From assembly GCA_965222835.1 (NCBI GenBank), contig CBDCUQ010000004.1, forward strand, positions 248,001 through 312,000: 64,000 nucleotides of DNA. The letters are read 5' to 3'. Numbering within the stretch: the first letter of the stretch is position 1; each line of letters opens with the position of its first letter. Shown in pieces: positions 35,899-44,202 of the stretch. A model generated the notes under the pieces. The model ran no database searches, was not told the origin of the DNA, and saw only the letters and a list, made by a program, of their open reading frames with translations. Source of the DNA: CBDCUQ01 sp965222835. GTDB taxonomy: Bacteria; Pseudomonadota; Alphaproteobacteria; Rhizobiales; Hyphomicrobiaceae. The position numbers were made by a program, and so were the translations under genes.

Positions 35899-36753
35899 AT
35901 GACGCGACAGCACGGGCTCCTCATGAGGTACCCGGGCCCACAAAACGATATGGGCCAATTAGGGATTGCGGACAGCCTGGTGGCGGAGGCTGGCCAAAGT
36001 TCAAGCAAGCGTTGGGTAGTGCTGCCCCTATGCATCGGCTTAGGAGCGCTTGCAGGACTTTCGCTACCCATTTCGGGAACCGAAACGTCAGCGCTCTCAA
36101 TATTGTGCTTAATCGCGTTTCTGGGCGGCCTGCTGTCCACGTGGTCGCCTTGCGGCTACTCATCGTTGAGTTTGTTGCGGCCAGCCGAACCGTACGGTCT
36201 AGTCTCGCTCGGCCAGTGGCTACCGACATTGGTGGCGCATGCGGTGGGCTACTTGGCAGGAGGCTTAGTGCTCGCTGCCGTGCTTGTGATAGTCGGATGG
36301 CTCCTGCCGCTAGGTGGGCTCTCGGGCTGGGTATTGGTTGCTCTCGGAAGCATGGCCCTAGCGTATGGCCTGCACCAGCTCGACTTCCTACGGATGCCGT
36401 ATCCGCAACGCCGGGCGCAGGTATCGCACGGTGCTCGAATGCGTCTGCCAATGTGGGCAACCGGCATGCTCTACGGATGGCAATTGGGTCTCAACTTCGT
36501 GACCTATGTGCGCACCCCGATCTTGTACTTGGTTGTCGTTGCGGGAGCCCTCAGCGGCAGTGCTGCCGCCGTAGTCCTGCTCCTGCTAAGCCTGAACCTG
36601 GCTCGTTTTCTACCTCTGCTGGTCAACATCCTGCCTCTGCCGGACTGGGCAGTGCAGCGTTGGATGGCAGTTCATGATCAGGACGCGGTACTGGCCGACG
36701 CCGGTATTCTGCTGTTCGCCGGCACGCTGCTGCTGGTCTGGGGACTAGCATGA
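35899..36753 (+). CDS. mauF: Methylamine utilisation protein MauF
   Basis: 284 residues with about seven membrane segments and the MauF/CcdA-like segment LGGLLSTWSPCGYSSLSLLRPAEPYG. MauF is required for synthesis of active methylamine dehydrogenase and is believed to take part in periplasmic thiol or electron handling. AGGGAG precedes ATG 35899. First gene of mauF-B-E-D-A, the standard order. Confidence 0.92.
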   Translation: MTRQHGLLMRYPGPQNDMGQLGIADSLVAEAGQSSSKRWVVLPLCIGLGALAGLSLPISGTETSALSILCLIAFLGGLLSTWSPCGYSSLSLLRPAEPYGLVSLGQWLPTLVAHAVGYLAGGLVLAAVLVIVGWLLPLGGLSGWVLVALGSMALAYGLHQLDFLRMPYPQRRAQVSHGARMRLPMWATGMLYGWQLGLNFVTYVRTPILYLVVVAGALSGSAAAVVLLLLSLNLARFLPLLVNILPLPDWAVQRWMAVHDQDAVLADAGILLFAGTLLLVWGLA

Positions 36754-36803
36754 TGAAGGAATGATGATTTGAGGCACGGATCACCGATAAGCATACGAAA
36801 GGG

Positions 36804-38051
36804 ATGGACGTCATGAACAAATCTAGCACGATGACCAAGACCCTGTGCAGTTACCTGAAGCGCCCAACGCTAGGAGTGGTAGCCGCGGCAATGGCCATTG
36901 GTTCCGGGGCAGCTTTCGCCCAAGAAGGCGCCAAGGAAACTGAGAAGATGGAGGACCTCATTACCATTGAACTTCAGGATCAGCCGGACATCGCCAAGGC
37001 GCCTCCGCCTGATGAGCGCAGGATGTACGTTCTCGATCCCGCGGCCTTTGCATCGGCCACGAGGATCATGCCGGTGGATGGGAATACGGGCGCATATCTC
37101 GGCACCATCGATACGGGCTTGCTGCCCGTGCCCATGCCTTCACCGAAGGACGGCACGCTTTACATCGCCGACACTCGGTATGCTCTGTTTAGCCGCTGGA
37201 ACAAGGACGATTTCATTTCGATCCATGATCCGCAAAATCTCAAACCGCAGGAGAAGAACAAAGTCATCGACATCCCCAATACGCGCTCGGGCGCGATGGT
37301 CCATGTCGGCGGCTCCAGCGTCTCCACTGACGGGCGCTACGCGTACTCCTATCAGTTTGCTCCCTCTAATGCCGTGGTTGTCGTCGACCTTCAGCAACAA
37401 AAGCACCTTAACACGATCGAGGTGGCCGGTTGCTGGTACGCCTATGCCGCCGGCGAGCGACGGTTCGCTGTTCGCTGCCGTGATGGGCAGATGATAATGG
37501 TGACCCACGACGAGGCTGGGAAAGAGGTTTCCAGGGCTGAGACAAAACCTATCCATGATCCGGTAAAGGAACCGACCTATAACAACCCGGCCTATGACCA
37601 AAGGACCGGTCAGATGTTCTTGGTGTCCTATTGGGGCAAGGTGTTTCCTGTGGACCTGTCGGGCAGTGAACCGAAGATCGGCGCGTCCTGGAGCCTGACG
37701 ACCGATGAGGAACGCAAGGAAAAATGGGCCCCGGGAGGCTGGCAGCCGGCGGGCTATCATGCCAAGAGCGGGAAACTGTTTGTGCTGATGGACAGGCGTG
37801 CAAAGTGGTCTCACTCAACCGAGAGCAGGAATGTCTGGGTTTTCGACACCAAGACCAAGAAACGGGTGAAGATAATCCATCTGTCGCATGAGGCCGCGTG
37901 CGTCGCAGTCGACGTGGCAGATAAGCCTTACGTTTATGCCCTCAGCTCCCACAGTAAGTCGATGGACATTTATGACGTTGCGACGGGAAAACATCTGTTC
38001 AACGTCGATCAGCTGGGACATGAGCCGCGGCTGCTTGTGAGGAACCCGTAG
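36804..38051 (+). CDS. mauB: Methylamine dehydrogenase large subunit
   Basis: 415 residues: a signal peptide (VVAAAMAIGSGAAFA) and a seven-bladed beta-propeller. Family segments: RMYVLDPAAFASATRIMPVDG, LYIADTRYALFSRWNKDDF, YSYQFAPSNAVVVVDL and GWQPAGYHAKSGKLFVLMDRR. It forms the alpha2beta2 periplasmic enzyme with MauA, oxidising methylamine to formaldehyde and ammonia. A close homologue is the aralkylamine dehydrogenase subunit AauB, but MauF and MauJ in the cluster favour methylamine. ATG 36813 is an alternative start. Confidence 0.92.
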   Translation: MDVMNKSSTMTKTLCSYLKRPTLGVVAAAMAIGSGAAFAQEGAKETEKMEDLITIELQDQPDIAKAPPPDERRMYVLDPAAFASATRIMPVDGNTGAYLGTIDTGLLPVPMPSPKDGTLYIADTRYALFSRWNKDDFISIHDPQNLKPQEKNKVIDIPNTRSGAMVHVGGSSVSTDGRYAYSYQFAPSNAVVVVDLQQQKHLNTIEVAGCWYAYAAGERRFAVRCRDGQMIMVTHDEAGKEVSRAETKPIHDPVKEPTYNNPAYDQRTGQMFLVSYWGKVFPVDLSGSEPKIGASWSLTTDEERKEKWAPGGWQPAGYHAKSGKLFVLMDRRAKWSHSTESRNVWVFDTKTKKRVKIIHLSHEAACVAVDVADKPYVYALSSHSKSMDIYDVATGKHLFNVDQLGHEPRLLVRNP

Positions 38052-38126
38052 GCGTGTGACCTGCCTGGTTGCAGCGTCCGCTGGATTATCAGGCCTCGGT
38101 AGGTTGATGAAGTAGGGGTCAGAGTA

Positions 38127-38678
38127 ATGGTGGAACCCATAGCAGAGGCATTCGCCGTGACCTTGCTGGCTGTGATCTTTCTGGCAGCGGGAGTGAGCAA
38201 ATTGCGGGCCCTCGATACCTTTGAAGGGGTGCTCTACAATTTCCGTCTCCTGCCAGAGAGTGCGGTCCGACCCGTCGCATACATGCTTCCCGCTGTAGAG
38301 TTGGTCGTGGGGATGGGCTTGCTTATTCCAATGTTCCGGACTTACGCAGCATGGCTGGTGGCGGGTCTGCTCGCGGTATTTGCACTCGCTGTGGCGATTA
38401 ACCTTCTCCGCGGTCGGCGGGAGATAGATTGCGGATGCTTCAGCTCGGAACTCAAGCAGAACCTTAGCTGGTGGTTGGTATCACGCAACGTTGTTTTGGT
38501 AGGCATGGCTTTGTGGGTTGGAGCGGGGACCGTGAGTGCCCATGCCACGACAGGTGTGACGTGGCTCTTGGGCACTGCTGCCGGAGTGATGGTCGTGATG
38601 ATTTATGTTGCGGGCATCACAATCTCCGCAGTTGCCCGCGATGAGGCCGCCAGACGGTCACTGGCAGACCAGCGATGA
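38127..38678 (+). CDS. mauE: Methylamine utilisation protein MauE
   Basis: 183 residues, four or five membrane helices, with DIDCGCF-like segment EIDCGCFSSEL typical of MauE. MauE and MauD are needed to form the six disulfides of the small subunit. Second helix pair contains FLAAGVSKLRALDTFEGVLYNF, the family start. Follows mauB by 75 bases and precedes mauD. Confidence 0.92.
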   Translation: MVEPIAEAFAVTLLAVIFLAAGVSKLRALDTFEGVLYNFRLLPESAVRPVAYMLPAVELVVGMGLLIPMFRTYAAWLVAGLLAVFALAVAINLLRGRREIDCGCFSSELKQNLSWWLVSRNVVLVGMALWVGAGTVSAHATTGVTWLLGTAAGVMVVMIYVAGITISAVARDEAARRSLADQR

Positions 38679-38706
38679 TGCGCTACGCAACGAAGGATTG
38701 ACGACG

Positions 38707-39375
38707 ATGGAAGGCTTGATTGCATCAACTGTTATGCTCTGGATGGTTGTGATTGCCCTTGGGATTGTGGTGGTCGCGCTGAGCCGTCAAGTCGGAATTC
38801 TACACGAACGATCTGCACCCTTGGGTGCGGTGATTGCCGACAAAGGCCCGGAGATAGGCGAAGATGCACCGAAGTTCGATTTGGAAGACTTTTCGGGCCA
38901 TCCAATAACGGTTGGCGGTAAGAGCGGGAATGGGCTGGATACCCTCTTGCTCTTCCTCGCACCGAACTGCCCCATGTGTAACAAGTTGCTCCCCACGGCA
39001 CGAGCCATGGCTGCCAGCGAACACTTAGATGTGGTTGTTATTAGCGATGGTCCCCGAGAGGAGCATGGGGAATTCCTTCGCAAGCACGACCTTGGAGACA
39101 TCCCCTATGTCGTGTCCGCAAATGTAGGCATACGCCTGCAAATCGGGCGCGTGCCTTACGCCATTCTGATCGATGGTGATGGAAAGATCCGCGCAAAGGG
39201 TCTGGTCAATACCCGTGAACACTTGGAAAGCCTGGTGCAAGCCAAGGACATGGGTGTCCCATCGATGCAAGAATACTTGAAACAGCATCCGGACATCGCC
39301 CGAAAAAAAGAAATGCCGGCCGAGGTCCAGTCGGAGCCAGAGCTTTCCAAATCACGGGCCGCTCAGGCTCACTAA
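38707..39375 (+). CDS. mauD: Methylamine utilisation protein MauD
   Basis: 222 residues: N-terminal membrane anchor and periplasmic thioredoxin-like domain with active site FLAPNCPMCNKLLP (CPMC). Thought to catalyse disulfide formation or isomerisation in MauA. ATG 38707 gives the family start MEGLIASTVML; the frame extends upstream over mauE to 38605, which is unlikely to be used. Confidence 0.92.
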   Translation: MEGLIASTVMLWMVVIALGIVVVALSRQVGILHERSAPLGAVIADKGPEIGEDAPKFDLEDFSGHPITVGGKSGNGLDTLLLFLAPNCPMCNKLLPTARAMAASEHLDVVVISDGPREEHGEFLRKHDLGDIPYVVSANVGIRLQIGRVPYAILIDGDGKIRAKGLVNTREHLESLVQAKDMGVPSMQEYLKQHPDIARKKEMPAEVQSEPELSKSRAAQAH

Positions 39376-39412
39376 GTACCCGGAGGCCGCTAGACCTTAA
39401 GGAGGGACTAAG

Positions 39413-39952
39413 ATGATCTCTAAGAAACGCTTTGATGATCTCGTCGAAACCATCACTCGAAAGGTCGCGCAACGTACGTCTCGCAGAAGCGTCTTGGCTC
39501 GCCTGGGCGTTATTGTTGGCGGGAGCGCGTTGTTGCCGCTTCTCCCTGTCGATCGACGTCTAGGCGGTAGTACTGCCGCCAAGGCCATGGGCCGGGAAGG
39601 GTGGTTGCCGCAAACGATCGATGAGGGAGAGTGCAACTACTGGCGGCACTGCTCACTGGATGGACAGATCTGTGCATGCTGTGGCGGTGGCCTGACGACC
39701 TGCCCTCCCGGAACGACGCTCTCGCCGAGTTCCTGGGTTGCCAGCTGCGTCAATCCGGAGGACGGAGAGTCCTATCTGATTGCATATCGGGATTGCTGCA
39801 ATAAGAGCATCTGCCCGCGCTGCGGCTGTTACGAGACCCATGGCGTCTTGCCCATGTACAGGCCGGAGTTCAGCAGCGACATCATTTGGTGCTTCGGGAC
39901 GGAAGGCACGACCTATCACTGCACGATCCAGCCGATCGTTGGCAAGGGTTGA
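39413..39952 (+). CDS. mauA: Methylamine dehydrogenase small subunit (TTQ)
   Basis: 179 residues. Long N-terminal leader with twin-arginine-like RRSVLARLG. The mature part carries the cofactor tryptophans: CNYWRHCS (Trp57 equivalent) and DIIWCFG (Trp108 equivalent), which are joined to form tryptophan tryptophylquinone. It also has the many cysteines that form the disulfide network (CACCGGGLTTCPPG, YRDCC). The sequence is close to MADH small chains of methylotrophs (SYLIAYRDCC, VYRPEF-like MYRPEF). GGAGGG precedes ATG 39413. Confidence 0.95.
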   Translation: MISKKRFDDLVETITRKVAQRTSRRSVLARLGVIVGGSALLPLLPVDRRLGGSTAAKAMGREGWLPQTIDEGECNYWRHCSLDGQICACCGGGLTTCPPGTTLSPSSWVASCVNPEDGESYLIAYRDCCNKSICPRCGCYETHGVLPMYRPEFSSDIIWCFGTEGTTYHCTIQPIVGKG

Positions 39953-40376
39953 CATAAATAAAGAACGTTGCGCAACTGGCGTCATGTCATGGTCATGAGA
40001 GCGAACGTTTTCGGCCGTGAACGCGGAAGCGGAACGTTGCCCCAAAGAGCTGATGACAAGGTCGTTAACGTGAGCAACTTGAGCTGGCCAGCCGGCCAGT
40101 CAACAGTATCGGGGTGGAATGCGCTCGATCACGGCGAGTGAGCACTTAACGGATGGTCTGACGGCGTACTGGTCGCGCGGTTGGCTTTGAATAAGTCCGC
40201 GCACGCAATGGTCGGGGAAAATTCGCTTTTCCACTTGTCGGCGGCGTTCCTCCTGCGTTGCTGCAATGGTTGGCTGGCCACGGATAGACTGCGGCAGGCC
40301 CACCGGTGCACGCGGCGACGGTGAGGAATGCTGGTTGGAAAAGAGACGTTGAAACCAAACGGCTGGCGGGAGAAGA
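39953..40376. other. mauA-mauJ spacer; no amicyanin gene
   Basis: 424 bases. In many methylotrophs mauC (amicyanin) follows mauA. No cupredoxin-like frame occurs here in either strand, only short shadow frames. Confidence 0.5.
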
Positions 40377-41333
40377 ATGATGTGGTTTCCCTATTCGTTG
40401 CCGACGGCATGGAAGGGGGAGGGCGACCGTCAGCGCATAAACGACTCTTTTGCAGACGATCAGCCACGTGAATTCCTGGTAGCCGTACAACTGCGTAATC
40501 CGATGTTGCGCGAGTGGAGCGTCGAGTTGCAGTTGTCCGAGCCAAAATCAATTCCGGTCAAGGACGAGGACGGTGAAGTAGTGCACCTGAGCTATTTCCC
40601 GAATGAGAGTGAGCGGCTGGCGGAGATGACGTGCAAGCTGTCGGATACCAATATGAAGAGTGCCGCACGTAGGAGCTATGCGTTGGTATCCAAGAGGCTC
40701 AGCTTCTGGTCTGCCGAATATGGCAGAGGGTTTTCCATCGGGGGTCTGCGCGTTGCAGACCTTAAGCACGATGCCCGCTGGCGGGCGATTCCGCATTGGC
40801 CGAGTGCTCTGCATTTGGATACGAAATTTCCGGCACAACTACCCGATGACTTCTGGCCCTTGGCGAGCCTTTATCGAGAGGGACGCACCAGCGGCAGCGA
40901 TCGCTATCGATTTCTTTGTTGCGCAACGATCTTGGAGAAGTGGAAGCGGCGCGATGCCCCCTTCGACCGTGAATCCGACGGCGCAGAGGAGCAAGGTCCA
41001 CACTCAGACGGCCTACATGTGACTCAGGAACTCATGGCGCTGTCAGGAATGATAAGCTTCTCACCAGACATCGAAGGAACACCCTTTGAAGACCTTCCAA
41101 AGCGTCTTGAGGCGTGGCGTCTGGATGCTCTCGCGTTTGTGCAGGACGGACGTGCGGACTGCAAGACGGAAGATCTGAACCGTGTCTTGGAATGGACAGC
41201 GGTGGCCAACTTGGTTGATCTGGCGGCACATCGAGTGCTTTCCCGCACAATCAATCGATTGCGCCAAGCAGAGGTAGCCATGGAACGTGGTCGGTCAGGC
41301 TCGGACGTTGCCGGCCAGGTCGAAGTTCAATGA
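40377..41333 (+). CDS. mauJ: Methylamine utilisation protein MauJ
   Basis: 318 residues, no signal peptide or membrane segment. Segments MMWFPYSLPTAWKGEGDRQ and LVAVQLRNPMLREWSVELQL agree with MauJ of methylotroph mau clusters. Its biochemical role is unknown. GGGAGAAG precedes ATG 40377. It follows the structural genes and precedes the cytochrome genes of the cluster. Confidence 0.85.
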   Translation: MMWFPYSLPTAWKGEGDRQRINDSFADDQPREFLVAVQLRNPMLREWSVELQLSEPKSIPVKDEDGEVVHLSYFPNESERLAEMTCKLSDTNMKSAARRSYALVSKRLSFWSAEYGRGFSIGGLRVADLKHDARWRAIPHWPSALHLDTKFPAQLPDDFWPLASLYREGRTSGSDRYRFLCCATILEKWKRRDAPFDRESDGAEEQGPHSDGLHVTQELMALSGMISFSPDIEGTPFEDLPKRLEAWRLDALAFVQDGRADCKTEDLNRVLEWTAVANLVDLAAHRVLSRTINRLRQAEVAMERGRSGSDVAGQVEVQ

Positions 41334-41349
41334 TGGGGAGGACGACAGT

Positions 41350-41853
41350 GTGAATAAGGGTGAGAGAATCAAGGCCACAAAAACTCGGACTGGCAGGAAG
41401 TGGAGCTTGCTCCTGACAAGTCTACTCTTCTGCGCGACGCAGCCCGTAGCGCTTGCTCAGCCCCCTAACGAAGACACACTGCAGGCTTTGATGGCGAGCG
41501 GAAAAGAGGTCTATGAAAGGACCTGCGTCGTGTGCCACCAGATAAATGGTAAGGGTTTGTCGGGCGCTTTTCCGCCCCTTGTGGCTGGGGCACGCTTTGA
41601 TGCCGGCCCATCCGTTATCAAACCGCTGGAGAAACTTGGTCTGTACCAAGATGGGGCGATCGCTCTTGGGAGCTTGGAGACTCATATCGATGTCGTGGTG
41701 AACGGCATTCCGGGCACCCGCATGTTCGCGTTCGGCCCGCAGCTGTCGGATGAGGACATTGCAGCGGTGGTGACCTACATCAGGAACGCTTGGGGCAACG
41801 ACACGGGTGATACCGCTACGCCGGAACAGGTAAAGAAGGCTCGCAAGAAATAA
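41350..41853 (+). CDS. Monohaem class I cytochrome c
   Basis: 167 residues: signal peptide (LLTSLLFCATQPVALA), one haem motif CVVCH near residue 59, and a later Met in TRMFAFGPQLSDEDIAAVVTYIRNAWG that would be the sixth ligand. It looks like the soluble c-type domain fused or linked to oxidases and alcohol dehydrogenases. GTG 41350 has GGAGGA in front; the frame is open back to 41287. In place of amicyanin it may accept electrons from methylamine dehydrogenase; this is inference. Confidence 0.82.
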   Translation: MNKGERIKATKTRTGRKWSLLLTSLLFCATQPVALAQPPNEDTLQALMASGKEVYERTCVVCHQINGKGLSGAFPPLVAGARFDAGPSVIKPLEKLGLYQDGAIALGSLETHIDVVVNGIPGTRMFAFGPQLSDEDIAAVVTYIRNAWGNDTGDTATPEQVKKARKK

Positions 41854-41982
41854 CTTCGCCTCCCGACAACCCGCGCTTAGGTTGCTGTCGTCTGGATAGA
41901 AGATTGATTGCAGCTGTGCAGCGGACGTGTCGAACGAGATGAGGCTCAGTTTTGCTGGTTCCGCCATGCGGCAGAATGGATC

Positions 41983-43026
41983 ATGCGCACAGGCTGTTCA
42001 ATTGCTCTTCTTCTTGTGTTTGGCATATCTGTGCTTGCGCGTAGTGCTTTTGCCCAGTTGGCTCACACCGAAACGCTACAGTGCCTAGCCTGTCACGCCG
42101 GCCCGGATCGCTTTGTGGAGGATCCCGAGACCGGCAAGATCACGAGTGTCACCATCCGAATGGGTGATTTTCGTCGTGGAGATCACACGAAGACCAAATG
42201 CCTTGATTGCCACACGGAAGGCTTTGAGCAGTACCCTCACGTCAAAAAGAAGACGGAGACCTGCATGGACTGCCATCCACGGAAGGACAAAGGCGCAAAG
42301 GATGACAAGCCCTACGAATTCGATCGCATTCGCGAGGAATACGAGGAGACCGTGCATTTCACGGAGTACAAGCATAAGGAAGAGAAGTGCTGCGGAACCG
42401 CGCCTAAGCGTCCTGCCGCCGGAAATGTAAAAGAAGATGAAAAAGGCAATGAGCGGTTCACGTGCGAGCATTGCCATAACCCGCATTACTTCAAGGCCAC
42501 AGCCGACATAAAGCTGCCGCAAGCCATTCTCAAGAACGACAACGAACCTTGCGTGCGTTGCCACGAGGACGCGGCGAAAGGACCGCTTGCGGATCCCGCC
42601 GAGCCAAGCATGGTCGCGGCGCACGCCTATCTGCCTCACGTGGATCTGCATCTGCGCTCGACGCGCTGTGTGGACTGCCACACGAACGTCCAGAAGACTG
42701 TTGCGCACGACCTTCCTGAGGGCTTGGGGGCTGATCAAGGCTGCAATTCTTGTCACAGCATCGATACGGTGGTCGCCGATCGCCTGTATCGTTATGTGAA
42801 AGATCCAGAAAGGACGCTGGGATTCCACAACGCCAAAATGATGCCAGACAACTACACGATGGGGGCCAATCGGCATTGGTGGGCTGACTGGGCGACTTAT
42901 GTGCTGTTAGGGCTCAGCACGTTGGCCATTCTTGTTCATGGCGGGTTGCGTGTCTATTATCGACGGCAACGTCGCAGGTCGCTGGAGAGTGAGGGCAAGG
43001 CACAAGAGATTGGAGCTGGCCAATGA
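41983..43026 (+). CDS. Seven-haem cytochrome c with C-terminal membrane anchor
   Basis: 347 residues: a signal peptide (LLLVFGISVLARSAFA), seven CXXCH motifs (CLACH, CLDCH, CMDCH, CEHCH, CVRCH, CVDCH, CNSCH), many further His residues for axial ligation, and one C-terminal membrane helix (YVLLGLSTLAILVHGGLRVYY) followed by a basic tail. I do not know such a protein as a standard mau gene. The last 4 bases overlap the MauG/peroxidase gene, so the two are probably coupled. Possible roles: electron relay from methylamine dehydrogenase or MauG to the membrane, together with the b-type cytochrome at 34530. The start could also be further upstream (41908) but lacks a good ribosome site there. Confidence 0.82.
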   Translation: MRTGCSIALLLVFGISVLARSAFAQLAHTETLQCLACHAGPDRFVEDPETGKITSVTIRMGDFRRGDHTKTKCLDCHTEGFEQYPHVKKKTETCMDCHPRKDKGAKDDKPYEFDRIREEYEETVHFTEYKHKEEKCCGTAPKRPAAGNVKEDEKGNERFTCEHCHNPHYFKATADIKLPQAILKNDNEPCVRCHEDAAKGPLADPAEPSMVAAHAYLPHVDLHLRSTRCVDCHTNVQKTVAHDLPEGLGADQGCNSCHSIDTVVADRLYRYVKDPERTLGFHNAKMMPDNYTMGANRHWWADWATYVLLGLSTLAILVHGGLRVYYRRQRRRSLESEGKAQEIGAGQ

Positions 43027-44060
43027 GACTGGTCTTTGTTGTCGTCCTCGTTTTGGTTGCAGCCAGTGCGTCGGCCATGCAGACCGATGATCTGCGGGAG
43101 CAAGCCATCCAGATATTCAAGCCGTTGCCGACGACGCCGCCAAACATAGCAGACAACCGTGCCAACCCGGCAAGGGTGGAGCTCGGTGAGATGCTCTTTT
43201 TCGACCCAAGGCTCTCAAGAAGCGGCACCATTAGTTGTAACGGTTGCCACAATCTTGGGACGGGTGGAGCAGACAACCTCCCCGTTTCCATTGGTCATCG
43301 TTGGCAGCACGGGCGGCGCAACGCACCGACAGTCTTCAATAGTGTTTTCAATATTGCGCAGTTTTGGGACGGGCGCGCCCGTGATCTGAAGAGCCAGGCC
43401 AAGCAGCCGGTGCAGACTGCCGTCGAGATGAACAGTACGCCAGACCGGGTCGTGAAAACGCTGACAAGTATTCCTGAATACGTTGAGCTGTTCAGGAAGG
43501 CATTTGCAGATGAAGAGGATCCGGTGAGCTTCGAAAACATGGCCCGGGCCATCGAGGTGTTTGAGGCGACACTGATAACACCAAACGGACCCTTCGATCG
43601 TTTTCTTCGCGGCGAGGACAATGCGATGAGCGTGCAGCAGCGTCGAGGACTGCAGAAATTTATGGGTACGGGATGCGTAACCTGCCATAGAGGAATTAAC
43701 GTTGGAGGGAACGCCTTCTTTCCGTTTGGAATGATGACTGCACCGGATGAACTCGTGCGCCCACCCGAGGATCATGGTCGCTCGCATGTGACAGGGCGGG
43801 CTCTTCTTCATCGCTACTTCTTTCGTGTTGCTCCTCTGCGTAACGTCACCCTGACGGCACCCTACTTTCACAGCGGCCGAGTTTGGGATTTAGGAGAGGC
43901 CGTGCGCATCATGGCCAAGAGTCAGTTGAATGCCGTTCTCTCGGACGAAGACGTTGAAGACATCGTCGCCTTTTTGGGCGCTCTGACCGGCGAGCAACCC
44001 CACGTGGTCTACCCCAAGCTCCCACCAAGCACGAAGCTTACGCCGCGGCCTGAACCCTGA
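43023..44060 (+). CDS. mauG: Dihaem protein of the MauG/cytochrome c peroxidase family
   Basis: 345 residues: signal peptide and two haem motifs, CNGCH (residue 72) and CVTCH (218), with GEMLFFDPRLSRSGTISC and RNVTLTAPYFHSGRVWDLGEAVRIM typical of the family. MauG uses a bis-Fe(IV) state to complete TTQ synthesis in MauA; CcpA-type enzymes reduce H2O2. In MauG a Tyr ligates one haem where peroxidases have Met. Here Met297 (AVRIM) lies in the region where I expect that ligand, which looks peroxidase-like. Position at the end of the mau cluster supports a MauG role, so both remain possible. Confidence 0.75.
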   Translation: MRLVFVVVLVLVAASASAMQTDDLREQAIQIFKPLPTTPPNIADNRANPARVELGEMLFFDPRLSRSGTISCNGCHNLGTGGADNLPVSIGHRWQHGRRNAPTVFNSVFNIAQFWDGRARDLKSQAKQPVQTAVEMNSTPDRVVKTLTSIPEYVELFRKAFADEEDPVSFENMARAIEVFEATLITPNGPFDRFLRGEDNAMSVQQRRGLQKFMGTGCVTCHRGINVGGNAFFPFGMMTAPDELVRPPEDHGRSHVTGRALLHRYFFRVAPLRNVTLTAPYFHSGRVWDLGEAVRIMAKSQLNAVLSDEDVEDIVAFLGALTGEQPHVVYPKLPPSTKLTPRPEP

Positions 44061-44202
44061 AGGAGAACGCCAAGGTAGTGTCCAGAGTGGTACTGTCCAG
44101 AATTTTCCGCACATTTGATTTTGGCCAGGCGGCTCCCGGCCCGGAGTCAGGCGGTCAGCAATCAGTAGAATGTCCCGGTATGGGAAAAGGATTGTAGAGT
44201 AA

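Noticed and set aside
35886..36677. 263-residue alternative frame over mauF
   Set aside because: Arg/Ser/Ala-rich, no membrane pattern; MauF is clear in the other frame.
44061..44202. TGTCCAGA direct repeat after the MauG-like gene
   Set aside because: Two 8-base copies near 44080 and 44095 could be an IS end, but no transposase or partner end was found.
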